Assembly (NCBI GenBank): GCA_964629885.1
Contig: CAZVRJ010000001.1
Location: 73,292-137,291, forward strand
Origin: CAYWCV01 sp964629885
GTDB lineage: Bacteria; Bacteroidota; Rhodothermia; Balneolales; CAYWCV01
Direction: 5' to 3'
DNA length: 64,000 bases
Both the position numbers and the translations under genes were made by a program. The stretch's first letter is position 1, and the number at the start of each line of letters is the position of its first letter. This document shows, piece after piece, positions 15,973 through 24,761 of the stretch. Under the pieces are notes generated by a model. That model saw nothing but the letters and a program-made list of their open reading frames with translations, was not told where the DNA came from and made no database searches.

Positions 15973-16901
15973 AAAGCACCACACGTCGCTTAAAGCTCTA
16001 CACGCTCCTTCAATCTAAACGGCATCTTACCGTTAATGAAATCGCTGAGGAGCTCGGTGTAAGTAGGCGCACCGTATTCAGATACATAAATGCGCTCGGC
16101 GAATTGGGGGTGCCTGTTCTATCCGATCGTGATCGAGGGTATAGTCTTGATCGGAACTACAGCGTTCCACCGATGATGTTCACCAAGAAAGAACTATCTA
16201 CACTAATGGTTGGACTAGGATATCTGAAAGGACAGGTTGATCAAGGGTTGTCTCAGAGTGCTCGCGATGTTGAGATAAAAATTCAAAGTATTCTTCCTAA
16301 GGAATTGCAAGACTTTACTCGTACTATTTCGAAAGTGGTGGTGCTCTACCCCTACTACCATGAAGAAATATGGGAAAAGGCTGACGAGAATTGGTATGAG
16401 ATTCTCGCTGCGATTAACGACCGTTCGTCAATTTCGTGTATGTATCACAGCCTGTTACAAAACAAAGTGAGTGAGCGTAAAATAGATCCGTACTTGCTGG
16501 TTTATTACACTGATCACTGGGATCTGATAGGTAAGTGCCATGAGTCTAACTCATTGCGCACCTTTGTGTTAAAGCGTATTTCAAACCTTGAGGTTGATAC
16601 TAAATCCTATTTTACGCGCGATGGTTTGAGCAATGATCAAATCATACATCGCGAAACAGTAAGCAACCGGTCTATTAGGATTCTAGTAGATAACAAGGAG
16701 ATCGATCATCTTTCGAGGAGGTTGCCAGCGATTATTACATCTATTGAAGCTAGTGGCGAAACTACAGAACTCGTCTTTGAGTTCGACAATCTGCGATGGA
16801 TGAACCAATGGTTGCTGCAATTTGGAAAATCTGTCACTATCGTTGAACCAAAAGAAATGATCGAAGATCGCAAACTACTGCTGAAAGAATTGCTAACGTA
16901 G
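15957..16901 (+). CDS. WYL-domain transcriptional regulator (HTH-11/YafY family)
   Basis: The N-terminal winged helix (LKLYTLLQSKRHLTVNEIA then LGVSRRTVFRYINALGELG) is followed by a WYL-type ligand-binding domain (SERKIDPYLLVYYTDHWDLIG) and a WCX C-terminal extension. The 314-residue length fits. Such proteins often respond to nucleotides or DNA damage; the target is unknown here. The ATG at 15957 overlaps rsmG by 16 bases, implying co-transcription with mnmG-rsmG or coupling. Confidence 0.88.
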   Translation: MSDAIKSTTRRLKLYTLLQSKRHLTVNEIAEELGVSRRTVFRYINALGELGVPVLSDRDRGYSLDRNYSVPPMMFTKKELSTLMVGLGYLKGQVDQGLSQSARDVEIKIQSILPKELQDFTRTISKVVVLYPYYHEEIWEKADENWYEILAAINDRSSISCMYHSLLQNKVSERKIDPYLLVYYTDHWDLIGKCHESNSLRTFVLKRISNLEVDTKSYFTRDGLSNDQIIHRETVSNRSIRILVDNKEIDHLSRRLPAIITSIEASGETTELVFEFDNLRWMNQWLLQFGKSVTIVEPKEMIEDRKLLLKELLT

Positions 16902-16943
16902 CTTTAAAAGCGATAACAGCGATTGATCCCATTCTGAAAATAA

Positions 16944-16976
16944 AAAAGGGCATGCCGTAAAACGACATGCCCTTTG
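16944..16976. terminator. Bidirectional terminator between WYL regulator and gyrA
   Basis: A hairpin of about 10 bp (AAAGGGCATG / CATGCCCTTT, then a CCG/CGA extension) with an A-run on the left and a shorter T-run on the right. It lies between convergent genes and is best placed to terminate gyrA, whose transcript meets the longer T-run. Confidence 0.82.
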
Positions 16977-16996
16977 AATTTTCACGATGAAGACTC

Positions 16997-19543
16997 TTAT
17001 TCTTCGAAGAGCTCTCCGGTCTGAGGCGCGTCAGTATCACCTGGGGTCTCTGTTCCCCCCGTAGGTGCTTCGCCTGCTATTCCATTTTCTTCCTCTTCTT
17101 CATCTTCACGAACGACTTTCGTAACAGCGGCAATCGTATCGTCGTTGTTCAGTCGCATGATGCGTACGCCTTGGGTATTTCGACCCATGGAGCGTATATC
17201 ATCGCAGTGCATGCGAATGATCTTGCCGTTCACGGTAATAACCATGAGATCGTCTTTGTCGGATACTTCCTTGAGCGCGATGAGCTTACCCGTCTTCGGA
17301 GTAATCTTCATTGTGATCACGCCCTTGCCCCCGCGGGTCTGGTGACGGTAATCGTCGACCAAGCTTCGCTTGCCATATCCGCTCTCGCTCATGGCCAATA
17401 CGGTTGCCTCGTGGATGTTACGTACCACAACAACGTCGATCACCTCGTTGTCTTCATCTTCGATGTTGATACCGCGAACACCCGTGGTGTTGCGTCCCAT
17501 TTCGCGTACATCCGTTTCGCTGAATCGGATGGCGCGTCCATCTTTGGTACCTAGGATAATGGTGCTGTTGCCATCGGTGAGGTTGGCGCCCAACAAGGTA
17601 TCTTCATCGTTGATGTTGATGGCAATAATGCCATCGCGACGTGGACGGCTGTAAGCTTCAAGCTTCGTCTTCTTGACGATGCCCTTGCGTGTTGCCATCA
17701 CAATGAAATGATTGTTGATGTACTCTTCGTCGAGCAAGCTCTTGACAGGCACGAAGGTCTTGACTCTGTCGTCTTTGTCTATTTCGATGAGGTTCACAAT
17801 TGCGCGTCCACGGCTGAGGCGTGTGCCCTCCGGAATTTCATACACCTTGAGCCAGTAACATTTCCCTTTTTCTGTGAAGAACAGGATGTAATTATGATTT
17901 GTGGCCACGAAAAGGTGTTCTACATATTCCTCTTCTTTGACGGTTGTTCCCTTCATGCCTACCCCGCCCCTCTTCTGGCGACGGTAACCGCTCACAAGTG
18001 TACGCTTGATGTAGCCCGTGTTCGAAATGGTGACAACAACATCCTCGTCGGCGATCATGTCTTCGACAGTGAAATCGTCGGCCGAGTAAACAATCTGTGT
18101 GCGACGTTTGTCGCCGTATCTATTCTTAATATCAGCCAGTTCTTCCTTGATAATGGTAAGCTGGGCTTCACGGCTAGAGAGGATGCGTCGGTAATCCTTG
18201 ATTTCGTCGAGAATCTCACGATACTCGATGTCGATCTTGTCGCGCTCGAGTGCCGTAAGCTTCTGAAGACGCATGTCGAGGATAGCCTTGGCCTGCAGGT
18301 CGGACAGTCCGAATCTGCGACGAAGCGACTCATTTGCTTCTGCTACATTCTTGGAAGCGCGGATCGTCTTGATAACCTCGTCGAGGTTGTCGATGGCAAT
18401 CTTGAGTCCCTCGAGAATGTGGGCGCGTGCTTCTGCTTGGTCGAGGTCGTGCAAGGTGCGACGAATGATAACCTCTACCCTGTGATCAACGTAATGCTTG
18501 ATCAGCTCCTTGAGGGTCATAACCTTCGGACGACCTTTCACGAGTGCCAAGTTGATCACTCCAAAGGTCTGCTGCATTTGCGTGTAGTTGTACAGCTGAT
18601 TCAGAACCACCGATGCGTTAGCGTTACGCTTAAGGATGATAACGATACGCATGCCTTCGCGGTCCGACTCGTCGCGAACGTCAGCAACATCGGCCAGCTT
18701 GCCATCTTGGGTTAGCTCAGCAATCTTTTGGATGAGCAGCGACTTGTTAACCTGGTAAGGAATCTCGGTTACGACGATCTGCTCACGATTGCCCCGAAGC
18801 TCCTCCGTATTGGCACGTGCACGGATAGTGATCTTACCACGACCTGTTGTATAGGCATCCTTAACGCCTTCGTAGCCGTAGATGATACCGCCGGTTGGAA
18901 AATCTGGTGCGGTCACGAACTTCATGAGTTCGTAAACGGTGATATCGGGCGCGTCGATGAACGCCGTGATGGCATCAACTATCTCGTTCAAGTTATGCGG
19001 CGGCATATTTGTAGCCATACCGACCGCAATACCGGACGAACCGTTAATTAGAAGGTTAGGAACCTTGCCTGGCATAACGGTCGGCTCAACCGTTGTGTCG
19101 TCGTAGTTGGGCTGGTAATCGACTGTATTCTTATCAATATCCGACAAGAGCTCTTCAGCGATTCGCTTCATACGACATTCGGTATAACGCATGGCCGCCG
19201 CAGAGTCGCCGTCGATGGAACCAAAGTTGCCCTGGCCGTCAACTAACGGATACCGGAGGCTGAAGTCCTGCACCATACGAACAATGGTATCGTAAACGGC
19301 CGAGTCGCCGTGTGGGTGATACTTACCGAGAACGTCACCCACAATACGTGCACTTTTCTTGTACCCACGATTGTGGAGCATGCCAAGCTCGCTCATTCCA
19401 AATAGGGCTCGGCGGTGAACAGGCTTCAATCCGTCGCGCACATCGGGGAGGGCTCGAGAAACAATGACTGACATCGAATAATCGATGTAGGACGATTGCA
19501 TTTCATCTTCGAGAGTTACCTGTACGATTTTATCTCGTGACAT
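16997..19543 (-). CDS. gyrA: DNA gyrase subunit A
   Basis: Breakage-reunion subunit of gyrase. Catalytic Tyr120 lies in AAAMRYTECRM. The C-terminal domain has the GyrA box QKRGGVG at 523-529, which separates gyrase from topoisomerase IV. The quinolone-determining region shows Ser81 and Asp85 (GDSAVYD), the usual drug-sensitive residues. The 848-residue length is normal and the tail is acidic. It starts 34 bases after gyrB, and both form one leftward operon. Confidence 0.97.
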   Translation of the reverse strand: MSRDKIVQVTLEDEMQSSYIDYSMSVIVSRALPDVRDGLKPVHRRALFGMSELGMLHNRGYKKSARIVGDVLGKYHPHGDSAVYDTIVRMVQDFSLRYPLVDGQGNFGSIDGDSAAAMRYTECRMKRIAEELLSDIDKNTVDYQPNYDDTTVEPTVMPGKVPNLLINGSSGIAVGMATNMPPHNLNEIVDAITAFIDAPDITVYELMKFVTAPDFPTGGIIYGYEGVKDAYTTGRGKITIRARANTEELRGNREQIVVTEIPYQVNKSLLIQKIAELTQDGKLADVADVRDESDREGMRIVIILKRNANASVVLNQLYNYTQMQQTFGVINLALVKGRPKVMTLKELIKHYVDHRVEVIIRRTLHDLDQAEARAHILEGLKIAIDNLDEVIKTIRASKNVAEANESLRRRFGLSDLQAKAILDMRLQKLTALERDKIDIEYREILDEIKDYRRILSSREAQLTIIKEELADIKNRYGDKRRTQIVYSADDFTVEDMIADEDVVVTISNTGYIKRTLVSGYRRQKRGGVGMKGTTVKEEEYVEHLFVATNHNYILFFTEKGKCYWLKVYEIPEGTRLSRGRAIVNLIEIDKDDRVKTFVPVKSLLDEEYINNHFIVMATRKGIVKKTKLEAYSRPRRDGIIAININDEDTLLGANLTDGNSTIILGTKDGRAIRFSETDVREMGRNTTGVRGINIEDEDNEVIDVVVVRNIHEATVLAMSESGYGKRSLVDDYRHQTRGGKGVITMKITPKTGKLIALKEVSDKDDLMVITVNGKIIRMHCDDIRSMGRNTQGVRIMRLNNDDTIAAVTKVVREDEEEEENGIAGEAPTGGTETPGDTDAPQTGELFEE

Positions 19544-19577
19544 ATTTAATTAGTTACAGATTTCGAAAAGGGACGGA

Positions 19578-21500
19578 TCAAATGTCGAGCTTCGCGTACT
19601 TGGCGTTACGCTCGATGAACTCGCGACGAGGCTCAACGGCATCCCCCATAAGGATGGAGAACAGTCGATCGGTCGCTGCAGCACTTTCGATGGACACTTT
19701 TTGCAATGTGCGGGTGTCGGGATCCATGGTGGTGTCCCAAAGCTGCTCTGGATTCATTTCACCAAGACCTTTATAGCGCGATATATCTGCTTTTTTGCCG
19801 TCCTTGCGGATACGGCCGATGATCTGGTCACGGTTTGCGTCGTCCCAAGCGTACTCCACATTCTTACCCTGTGTAATCTTGTAAAGAGGCGGAGTGGCGA
19901 TATAAATGTGTCCGTTTTCGATGAGCGCGTGCATATAGCGGTAGAAGAACGTCAGCAGCAATGTTCGGATGTGCGAGCCATCGACGTCGGCATCAGTCAT
20001 GATGATGATCTTGTGGTAGCGAAGCGCCGTAATGTCGAAATCCTCGCCGTGTCCAACACCCGTACCCAAAGCCGTAATGATTGCACGTATCTCTTTGTTT
20101 TCCAGAATCTTGCTCAGACGCGACTTCTCCACGTTGAGGATCTTTCCGCGCAACGGCAAGATGGCTTGGAAGCTACGGTTGCGTCCCATCTTCGCGGATC
20201 CACCGGCCGAGTCACCCTCGACTATGTAAATCTCGCAGTGCTCCGGATCATTGATCGAGCAGTCGGCAAGCTTGCCTGGGAGTCCTTCGCCAAACATGAC
20301 GCTCTTGCGCTGCACGAGCTGGCGTGCCTTGCGGGCTGCTTCGCGGGCTTCGGCGGCTAGTATCACTTTGTCGAGAATACCGCGAGCCAATTTGGGATTC
20401 TGCTCGAGGAACTCGACGAGTTTTTCATAGACCACAACCTCAACAGCACTCTGTACCTCAGAGTTACCCAATTTCGTCTTGGTCTGTCCTTCAAACTGTG
20501 GCTCGGCGACTTTAATCGAAAGCACTGCAGTTAGACCCTCACGGAAATCTTCGCCACTGAGGGCAAGCTTTCCTTTAATCAAATTGTTCTTTTCGGCATA
20601 GCTCTTAAGAGCGCGCGTTAATGCACGACGGAAGCCGGAGACGTGGGTACCGCCCTCGTGCGTGTTGATGTTGTTCACATAGGTGTGCACATTCTCGGAG
20701 TACGACTTATTGTACTGAAGGGCCAGCTCGACAGGTACACCATCCATTTCGCCAGTAATATAAACTGGTGTAGGAATGAGCGCATCACGGTTTTCGTCAA
20801 GGTACCTTACAAAATCCTTTACACCACCTTCATAATGGAAAAGCTCTTTAATAGGCTCCTCTTCGCGCAGATCGTTGACTTCGATAGTAATCTGCGAATT
20901 CAGGAAGGCCAGTTCGCGCATGCGCTGGGCAATCAATTCAAACTTAAACTCAATCGATTGCGTGAAAATCGAAGCATCCGGATAGAACGTGATGATTGTT
21001 CCACGCTTAGTTGTGTCGCCAATAACCTTGAGTTGTTGCTTGGTGATACCCTCTGAGAACTGCATGGTGTGAATCTTGCCATCACGGTGCACTTCTGCTA
21101 TAAAAAGGGTGGATAGCGCGTTAACGCATGATACACCTACACCGTGCAAACCGCCCGACACCTTGTAGCTGCTCTTGTCGAACTTGCCTCCAGCGTGGAG
21201 CTTGGTGAGCACGACCTCAAGGGCTGGTATGCCTTCTTTCTCGTGGATGTCGACCGGGATGCCCCTACCGTTATCTTCTACTGAGAGCGATCCATCTTTA
21301 TTGATATTAACAATGATGTAATCGCAGTGTCCACCAAGGGCTTCGTCGATGGAGTTATCGACTACCTCATTGATGAGGTGATGCAGGCCCCTTTGGCCTG
21401 TGTCGCCGATATACATGGATGGACGTTTACGGACAGCTTCCAGGCCTTCGAGGACCTGGATGTTCGACGCCTTGTATTCGGCGGGGTTATTCTGTGTCAT
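19578..21500 (-). CDS. gyrB: DNA gyrase subunit B
   Basis: ATPase subunit of gyrase. The GHKL motifs are NEVVDNSIDEA (catalytic Glu46), EDNGRGIPV and GGLHGVG. The TOPRIM motifs are EGDSAGGSA and DADVDGSHIRTLLL. The frame is open upstream to 21674, but homology begins with MTQNNPAEYKASNIQVLEGL, so the ATG at 21500 is chosen (640 aa). A TATTTTTG element lies 17 bases upstream of the start. It is divergent from rpmB. Confidence 0.97.
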   Translation of the reverse strand: MTQNNPAEYKASNIQVLEGLEAVRKRPSMYIGDTGQRGLHHLINEVVDNSIDEALGGHCDYIIVNINKDGSLSVEDNGRGIPVDIHEKEGIPALEVVLTKLHAGGKFDKSSYKVSGGLHGVGVSCVNALSTLFIAEVHRDGKIHTMQFSEGITKQQLKVIGDTTKRGTIITFYPDASIFTQSIEFKFELIAQRMRELAFLNSQITIEVNDLREEEPIKELFHYEGGVKDFVRYLDENRDALIPTPVYITGEMDGVPVELALQYNKSYSENVHTYVNNINTHEGGTHVSGFRRALTRALKSYAEKNNLIKGKLALSGEDFREGLTAVLSIKVAEPQFEGQTKTKLGNSEVQSAVEVVVYEKLVEFLEQNPKLARGILDKVILAAEAREAARKARQLVQRKSVMFGEGLPGKLADCSINDPEHCEIYIVEGDSAGGSAKMGRNRSFQAILPLRGKILNVEKSRLSKILENKEIRAIITALGTGVGHGEDFDITALRYHKIIIMTDADVDGSHIRTLLLTFFYRYMHALIENGHIYIATPPLYKITQGKNVEYAWDDANRDQIIGRIRKDGKKADISRYKGLGEMNPEQLWDTTMDPDTRTLQKVSIESAAATDRLFSILMGDAVEPRREFIERNAKYAKLDI

Positions 21501-21517
21501 AGAAACTTGACGGGTGG

Positions 21518-21525
21518 CAAAAATA
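21518..21525 (-). promoter_or_regulatory. Possible -7 element of gyrB
   Basis: Reads TATTTTTG on the minus strand, matching the Bacteroidota -7 consensus TAnnTTTG. It would give a leader of about 11 bases. No TTTG is seen at the expected -33 spacing, so the call is weak. Confidence 0.4.
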
Positions 21526-21680
21526 TATAAATACCCTCTCAGGACGCTATAAAATACGCTAAAAGAGCCTATTTTCAAAGGAGACGAGTGAAATACTGAA
21601 GAGAAATGGGATAGCGGTTCTAAGACAAAATCTGGCTGTTTAAAAAGATCCGTTTTTGTTGATAACATGTGCATATCTTT

Positions 21681-21711
21681 TTTGCATTATCCCCAAGGTT
21701 GCTTATCTTTG
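21681..21711 (+). promoter_or_regulatory. Bacteroidota-type promoter of rpmB
   Basis: TTTG at 21681-21684, a 19-base spacer, then TATCTTTG at 21704-21711. This fits the TTTG-N19-21-TAnnTTTG consensus of the Bacteroidota primary sigma factor exactly. The rpmB start is 39 bases downstream. Confidence 0.65.
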
Positions 21712-21750
21712 GTTTCTAATCAAAATTTGCACATCCACTTTGCAACCGAC

Positions 21751-21996
21751 ATGGCACGCAGAGACGACATTTCCGGAGTCAAGCCACTAAACGGGTTCAA
21801 CTCGTCGAAGGCTAACAACAAGACGAAGCGCAAGTTCTATCCGAATCTGCAGAAGCGTAAGTTCTACATCCCAGAGGAAGACCGCTGGGTAGAGCTCAAA
21901 GTGACTGCAAAGACGCTTCGCACCATCAACAAGAACGGCATCACCGCGACTATTGCTAAATCGCGTGCAGCCGGCTTGCTTAAGAAAGACATTTAA
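21751..21996 (+). CDS. rpmB: 50S ribosomal protein L28
   Basis: Large-subunit ribosomal protein. The 81-residue product MARRDDISGVKPLNGFN continues with KANNKTKRKFYPNLQKRKF, the L28 signature. The frame is open upstream, but the ATG at 21751 is where L28 homology begins. It is the first gene of the rpmB-rpmG-DUF4295 cluster. It has no zinc-ligand cysteines, so it belongs to the C-minus form. Confidence 0.95.
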   Translation: MARRDDISGVKPLNGFNSSKANNKTKRKFYPNLQKRKFYIPEEDRWVELKVTAKTLRTINKNGITATIAKSRAAGLLKKDI

Positions 21997-22016
21997 GCCG
22001 ATACCAAGGAGCTGAT

Positions 22017-22187
22017 ATGGCCAAAGCAAAAGGCATCCGCATTCAAGTAATCCTTGAGTGCACCGAATCTCCGGGCACGTCTCGCTACGTTACGATGAAA
22101 AACCGTCGTAACACGACAAACCGCCTTGAGCTCAAAAAGTACAACCCTGTGCTGCGCAAGCACACGGTGCACAAAGAAATTAAATAA
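22017..22187 (+). CDS. rpmG: 50S ribosomal protein L33
   Basis: A 56-residue large-subunit protein. The translation MAKAKGIRIQVILECTE continues with YVTMKNRRNTTNRLELKKYN, diagnostic of L33. Only one Cys remains (VILECTE) and the later CxxC pair is absent, so it is a non-zinc form. A clear AAGGAG (22006-22011) sits 5 bases before the ATG. It follows rpmB by 20 bases. Confidence 0.95.
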   Translation: MAKAKGIRIQVILECTESPGTSRYVTMKNRRNTTNRLELKKYNPVLRKHTVHKEIK

Positions 22188-22207
22188 GACCCCTTAGAGG
22201 TTAACCC

Positions 22208-22372
22208 ATGGCAAAGAAGCAATCATTCGGTGACAAGGCACTTGCCACCAAGATGTCCAGCCGCAAAATGGCCAAAGTCATCGTGGCTGTAAAGGCAAAA
22301 GCCGGTACATACAATTACCGTGAGTCTATCGTAGAGCTGGAAAAAGCCAAAGAATTTATCGACAGTAAGTAA
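22208..22372 (+). CDS. DUF4295 small basic protein
   Basis: A 54-residue basic protein, MAKKQSFGDKALATKM then SSRKMAKVIVAVKAKAGTYNY. It resembles the DUF4295 family that follows rpmG in Bacteroidota. Its role is unknown; the position and basic composition suggest a ribosome-associated protein. AGAGG (22196-22200) sits 7 bases upstream of the ATG. Co-transcription with rpmB and rpmG is likely. Confidence 0.82.
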   Translation: MAKKQSFGDKALATKMSSRKMAKVIVAVKAKAGTYNYRESIVELEKAKEFIDSK

Positions 22373-22386
22373 TCAGCCTCAACCGT

Positions 22387-22427
22387 CCGGCTGATTACGA
22401 CCCTATATTCAGGTCTAGATCAGCCGG
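22387..22427. other. RNA hairpin in the ribosomal-operon 3' region
   Basis: CCGGCTGAT at 22387-22395 pairs exactly with ATCAGCCGG at 22419-22427, and an inner GACC/GGTC can extend the stem. There is no T-run after it. It lies between the DUF4295 stop and the terminator and could protect the 3' end or be a processing site. Confidence 0.6.
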
Positions 22428-22474
22428 TATTTAGGCTGAAATTTGTTTGCCGGATTCTCCGGTTCTCCTATTCA

Positions 22475-22507
22475 GGGTTGTCTCATTGTGCGGCAACCCT
22501 TTTTTTG
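22475..22507 (+). terminator. Terminator of the rpmB-rpmG-DUF4295 operon
   Basis: GGGTTG (22475-22480) pairs with CAACCC (22494-22499), plus one G-U pair, followed by a run of seven T. It ends 24 bases before the next start codon. Confidence 0.78.
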
Positions 22508-22531
22508 TTTAATTGTTCATATTTTAACCCA

Positions 22532-22990
22532 ATGTCAACCTACGATACACTACTTGCCGACCTCAAAAAAGCAATGCTCGCCCGCGACGAGAAGACAACC
22601 CGTGTGCTGCGGTCACTAAAAGCCGCCCTTCTTGAGAAGGAAGTGAGCATCAGAACCGGCGGTGAAGCAACGCTTACCGAAGAACAGGTCATGGACGTGT
22701 TCATCAAAGCCACCAAGCAACGCAAGGACTCCCTCGAGCAATTCGAAAATGCCGGCAGAGAAGATCTCGCCTCTATCGAACGTGAGGAACTTGTCATCAT
22801 CGATGGGTACCTTCCAAAGAAATTGACGCCAGATGAACTCGAAGCCGAAATCGTGGCTGCTATCGCCGCGCTCGGAGCCGCAGCACCGTCCGATATGGGC
22901 AAGGTGATGGGCTATCTTACGCCGCGCCTGAAAGGCAGGGCAGATGGATCTGAAATAAGCAGAATAGTTAAATCTAAGCTACAACAATGA
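22532..22990 (+). CDS. GatB/YqeY domain protein
   Basis: The YqeY family is related to the tail domain of the amidotransferase subunit GatB and is thought to bind tRNA. The 152 residues cover the family: LLADLKKAMLARDEKTTRVLRSLKAAL, VFIKATKQRKDSLEQFENAGR and GKVMGYLTPRLKGRADG. The ATG at 22532 is where homology begins, although the frame opens earlier inside the terminator. It overlaps cvpA by 4 bases. Confidence 0.9.
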   Translation: MSTYDTLLADLKKAMLARDEKTTRVLRSLKAALLEKEVSIRTGGEATLTEEQVMDVFIKATKQRKDSLEQFENAGREDLASIEREELVIIDGYLPKKLTPDELEAEIVAAIAALGAAAPSDMGKVMGYLTPRLKGRADGSEISRIVKSKLQQ

Positions 22991-23535
22991 ACAGCCTGGA
23001 CCTGGTTTTACTTGTACCCCTTGCCTTATTCGCCTTCCTTGGCTTTCAGCGTGGGTTTGCGAAAGAAGCCTTGTCCATTGCCCTTACACTGTTTGCACTG
23101 CTATTCGCCATCAGCAGCTGGACACTCATTGCAACCCCCATGTCGCTGTTCATGGAACCCGAAACACTGGGCTTCGGCATCGTGTGCGGTACCGTCCTTT
23201 TCCTACTAATTTTGGGTACCGGTGCTTTTTTCATCTATGCCTTTGTGAGAATGGTCGAAAACTCCATATTGAGTGTACCGAACAGAATATTGGGCCTACT
23301 TTTTGGATTAGTGAAGGGTGCCGTCATTGTGAGCATCCTCCTTCAACTTCTGAAACCATTTGGAACCGTTGACAGCCAGTCGCAAAACGCATCATTCTTA
23401 TATCCTATCGTACTCAACGCCGGACCCGCTACTTATAACACCTTCATGGCTGTAGTACCCGAAGCAAAAACATTTACACAGAAGGTTGCCAACACCATCG
23501 AAGAACTCAACGGTAAAGCCACCCCGTCTCGCTAA
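22987..23535 (+). CDS. CvpA-family membrane protein
   Basis: Inner-membrane protein of the CvpA (colicin V production) family, 182 residues. About four transmembrane helices are visible (LDLVLLVPLALFAFLGF, ALTLFALLFAISS, VLFLLILGTGAFFIY and GLVKGAVIVSILLQLL). The typical N-terminal G-x-x-R-G-F (GFQRGF) is present. It starts within the end of the yqeY-like gene and is followed by tyrS after 17 bases. Exact function unknown. Confidence 0.85.
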   Translation: MNSLDLVLLVPLALFAFLGFQRGFAKEALSIALTLFALLFAISSWTLIATPMSLFMEPETLGFGIVCGTVLFLLILGTGAFFIYAFVRMVENSILSVPNRILGLLFGLVKGAVIVSILLQLLKPFGTVDSQSQNASFLYPIVLNAGPATYNTFMAVVPEAKTFTQKVANTIEELNGKATPSR

Positions 23536-23552
23536 ATCATTTCAACCCCTAC

Positions 23553-24761
23553 ATGAACTTTCTCCCCCTCGAAGAACAACTCGCGGTGATTCGCCGTGGT
23601 ACGATCGAAATTGTACCCGAACCAGAACTAATCGATAAACTGAAGCGGTCTATAGAAAAGGGCAAACCCCTCCGCATCAAGTTGGGTTGCGATCCTACTA
23701 GGCCTGACTTGCATCTAGGTCACTCCGTTATTCTTCGAAAGCTTCGTCAGTTTCAGGATCTCGGACACCATGCCATCTTAATCATTGGCGATTTCACCGG
23801 AATGATCGGCGATCCATCGGGTCAAAACAAGACACGCCCATCGTTGACCATCGAAGATGTGAAGGAGAACGGTAAATCCTACTTCGAGCAGGCTTCGAAA
23901 ATTCTGGATCCCGAGAAGACGGAGATCGTTTACAACTCTGAGTGGCTGAGTCCAATGAGTTTCGCCGACGTCATCCGCCTCAGCTCGAAATACACCGTTG
24001 CCCGTATGCTTGAGCGGGACGATTTCACCAATCGTTACAACAACAACGAACCGATCCTGCTTCACGAATTTCTGTACCCACTTGCTCAAGGTATGGACTC
24101 TGTCCACCTGAAGTCGGACGTCGAGCTTGGTGGCACCGATCAAAAGTTCAACCTGCTTGTTGGACGCCAGTTACAGAAGGAATTCGACCTTGAACCGCAG
24201 GTCTGCCTCATGATGCCCTTGCTTGTGGGCACCGACGGAACAATGAAGATGTCGAAGAGCTACGACAACTACATCGGTATCGACGAGCACCCGAACAACA
24301 TGTATGGCAAAGCGTTGTCTATACCAGACAACATGATCTATTCTTGGTTTGAGCTGGTGACCGATGTTTCTATCGAGCGACTTGCCGATCTGAAGACGCG
24401 TATCCCGACCGATCCGCGCAATACAAAACATGAACTAGCCTGGGAGCTTACCCGCATGTACCACGGATCGGATGCAGCCGATGCAGCCCGAGCCCATTTT
24501 GAACAAACCGTAATTAAGAAAGAGATTCCAGACGACATTCCAGAAATCAAACTGGCTGAGGGATCATACGGTCTGGTTGGACTGATACGTGACCACGGTT
24601 TAGCACCGAGTGGCGGAGAGGCTCGGCGCCTCGTTCAACAGGGTGGCGTGAGCATAGACGGCGAAACGGTGACTGACCCCAGCTTAGAAATCGTAGTTAA
24701 TGGGGGCGAATCCATTATCCTGAAAGTTGGCAAGCGCCGCTACGCTCGTATCGTAAGCTGA
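23553..24761 (+). CDS. tyrS: Tyrosyl-tRNA synthetase
   Basis: Charges tRNA-Tyr. Class I motifs HLGH (54-57) and KMSKS (232-236) are intact. The Tyr-binding region with GCDPTRPDLHLGHS and a C-terminal S4 RNA-binding domain (APSGGEARRLVQQGGVSIDG) is present. The 402-residue length matches the TyrZ-like branch. Its last base is the first base of the exonuclease III start codon, so the two genes overlap by one base. Confidence 0.97.
   Translation: MNFLPLEEQLAVIRRGTIEIVPEPELIDKLKRSIEKGKPLRIKLGCDPTRPDLHLGHSVILRKLRQFQDLGHHAILIIGDFTGMIGDPSGQNKTRPSLTIEDVKENGKSYFEQASKILDPEKTEIVYNSEWLSPMSFADVIRLSSKYTVARMLERDDFTNRYNNNEPILLHEFLYPLAQGMDSVHLKSDVELGGTDQKFNLLVGRQLQKEFDLEPQVCLMMPLLVGTDGTMKMSKSYDNYIGIDEHPNNMYGKALSIPDNMIYSWFELVTDVSIERLADLKTRIPTDPRNTKHELAWELTRMYHGSDAADAARAHFEQTVIKKEIPDDIPEIKLAEGSYGLVGLIRDHGLAPSGGEARRLVQQGGVSIDGETVTDPSLEIVVNGGESIILKVGKRRYARIVS

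Noticed and set aside
17708..18715. 335-codon plus-strand open frame inside gyrA
   Set aside because: Antisense shadow of gyrA, whose motifs are continuous through this stretch.
19701..20360. 219-codon plus-strand open frame inside gyrB
   Set aside because: Antisense to the conserved TOPRIM region of gyrB; no homology visible.
21650..21700. Second oriC candidate near gyrB-rpmB
   Set aside because: Only one near-match DnaA box (TGTTGATAA at 21657) is seen, far fewer than in the purM-dtd gap.
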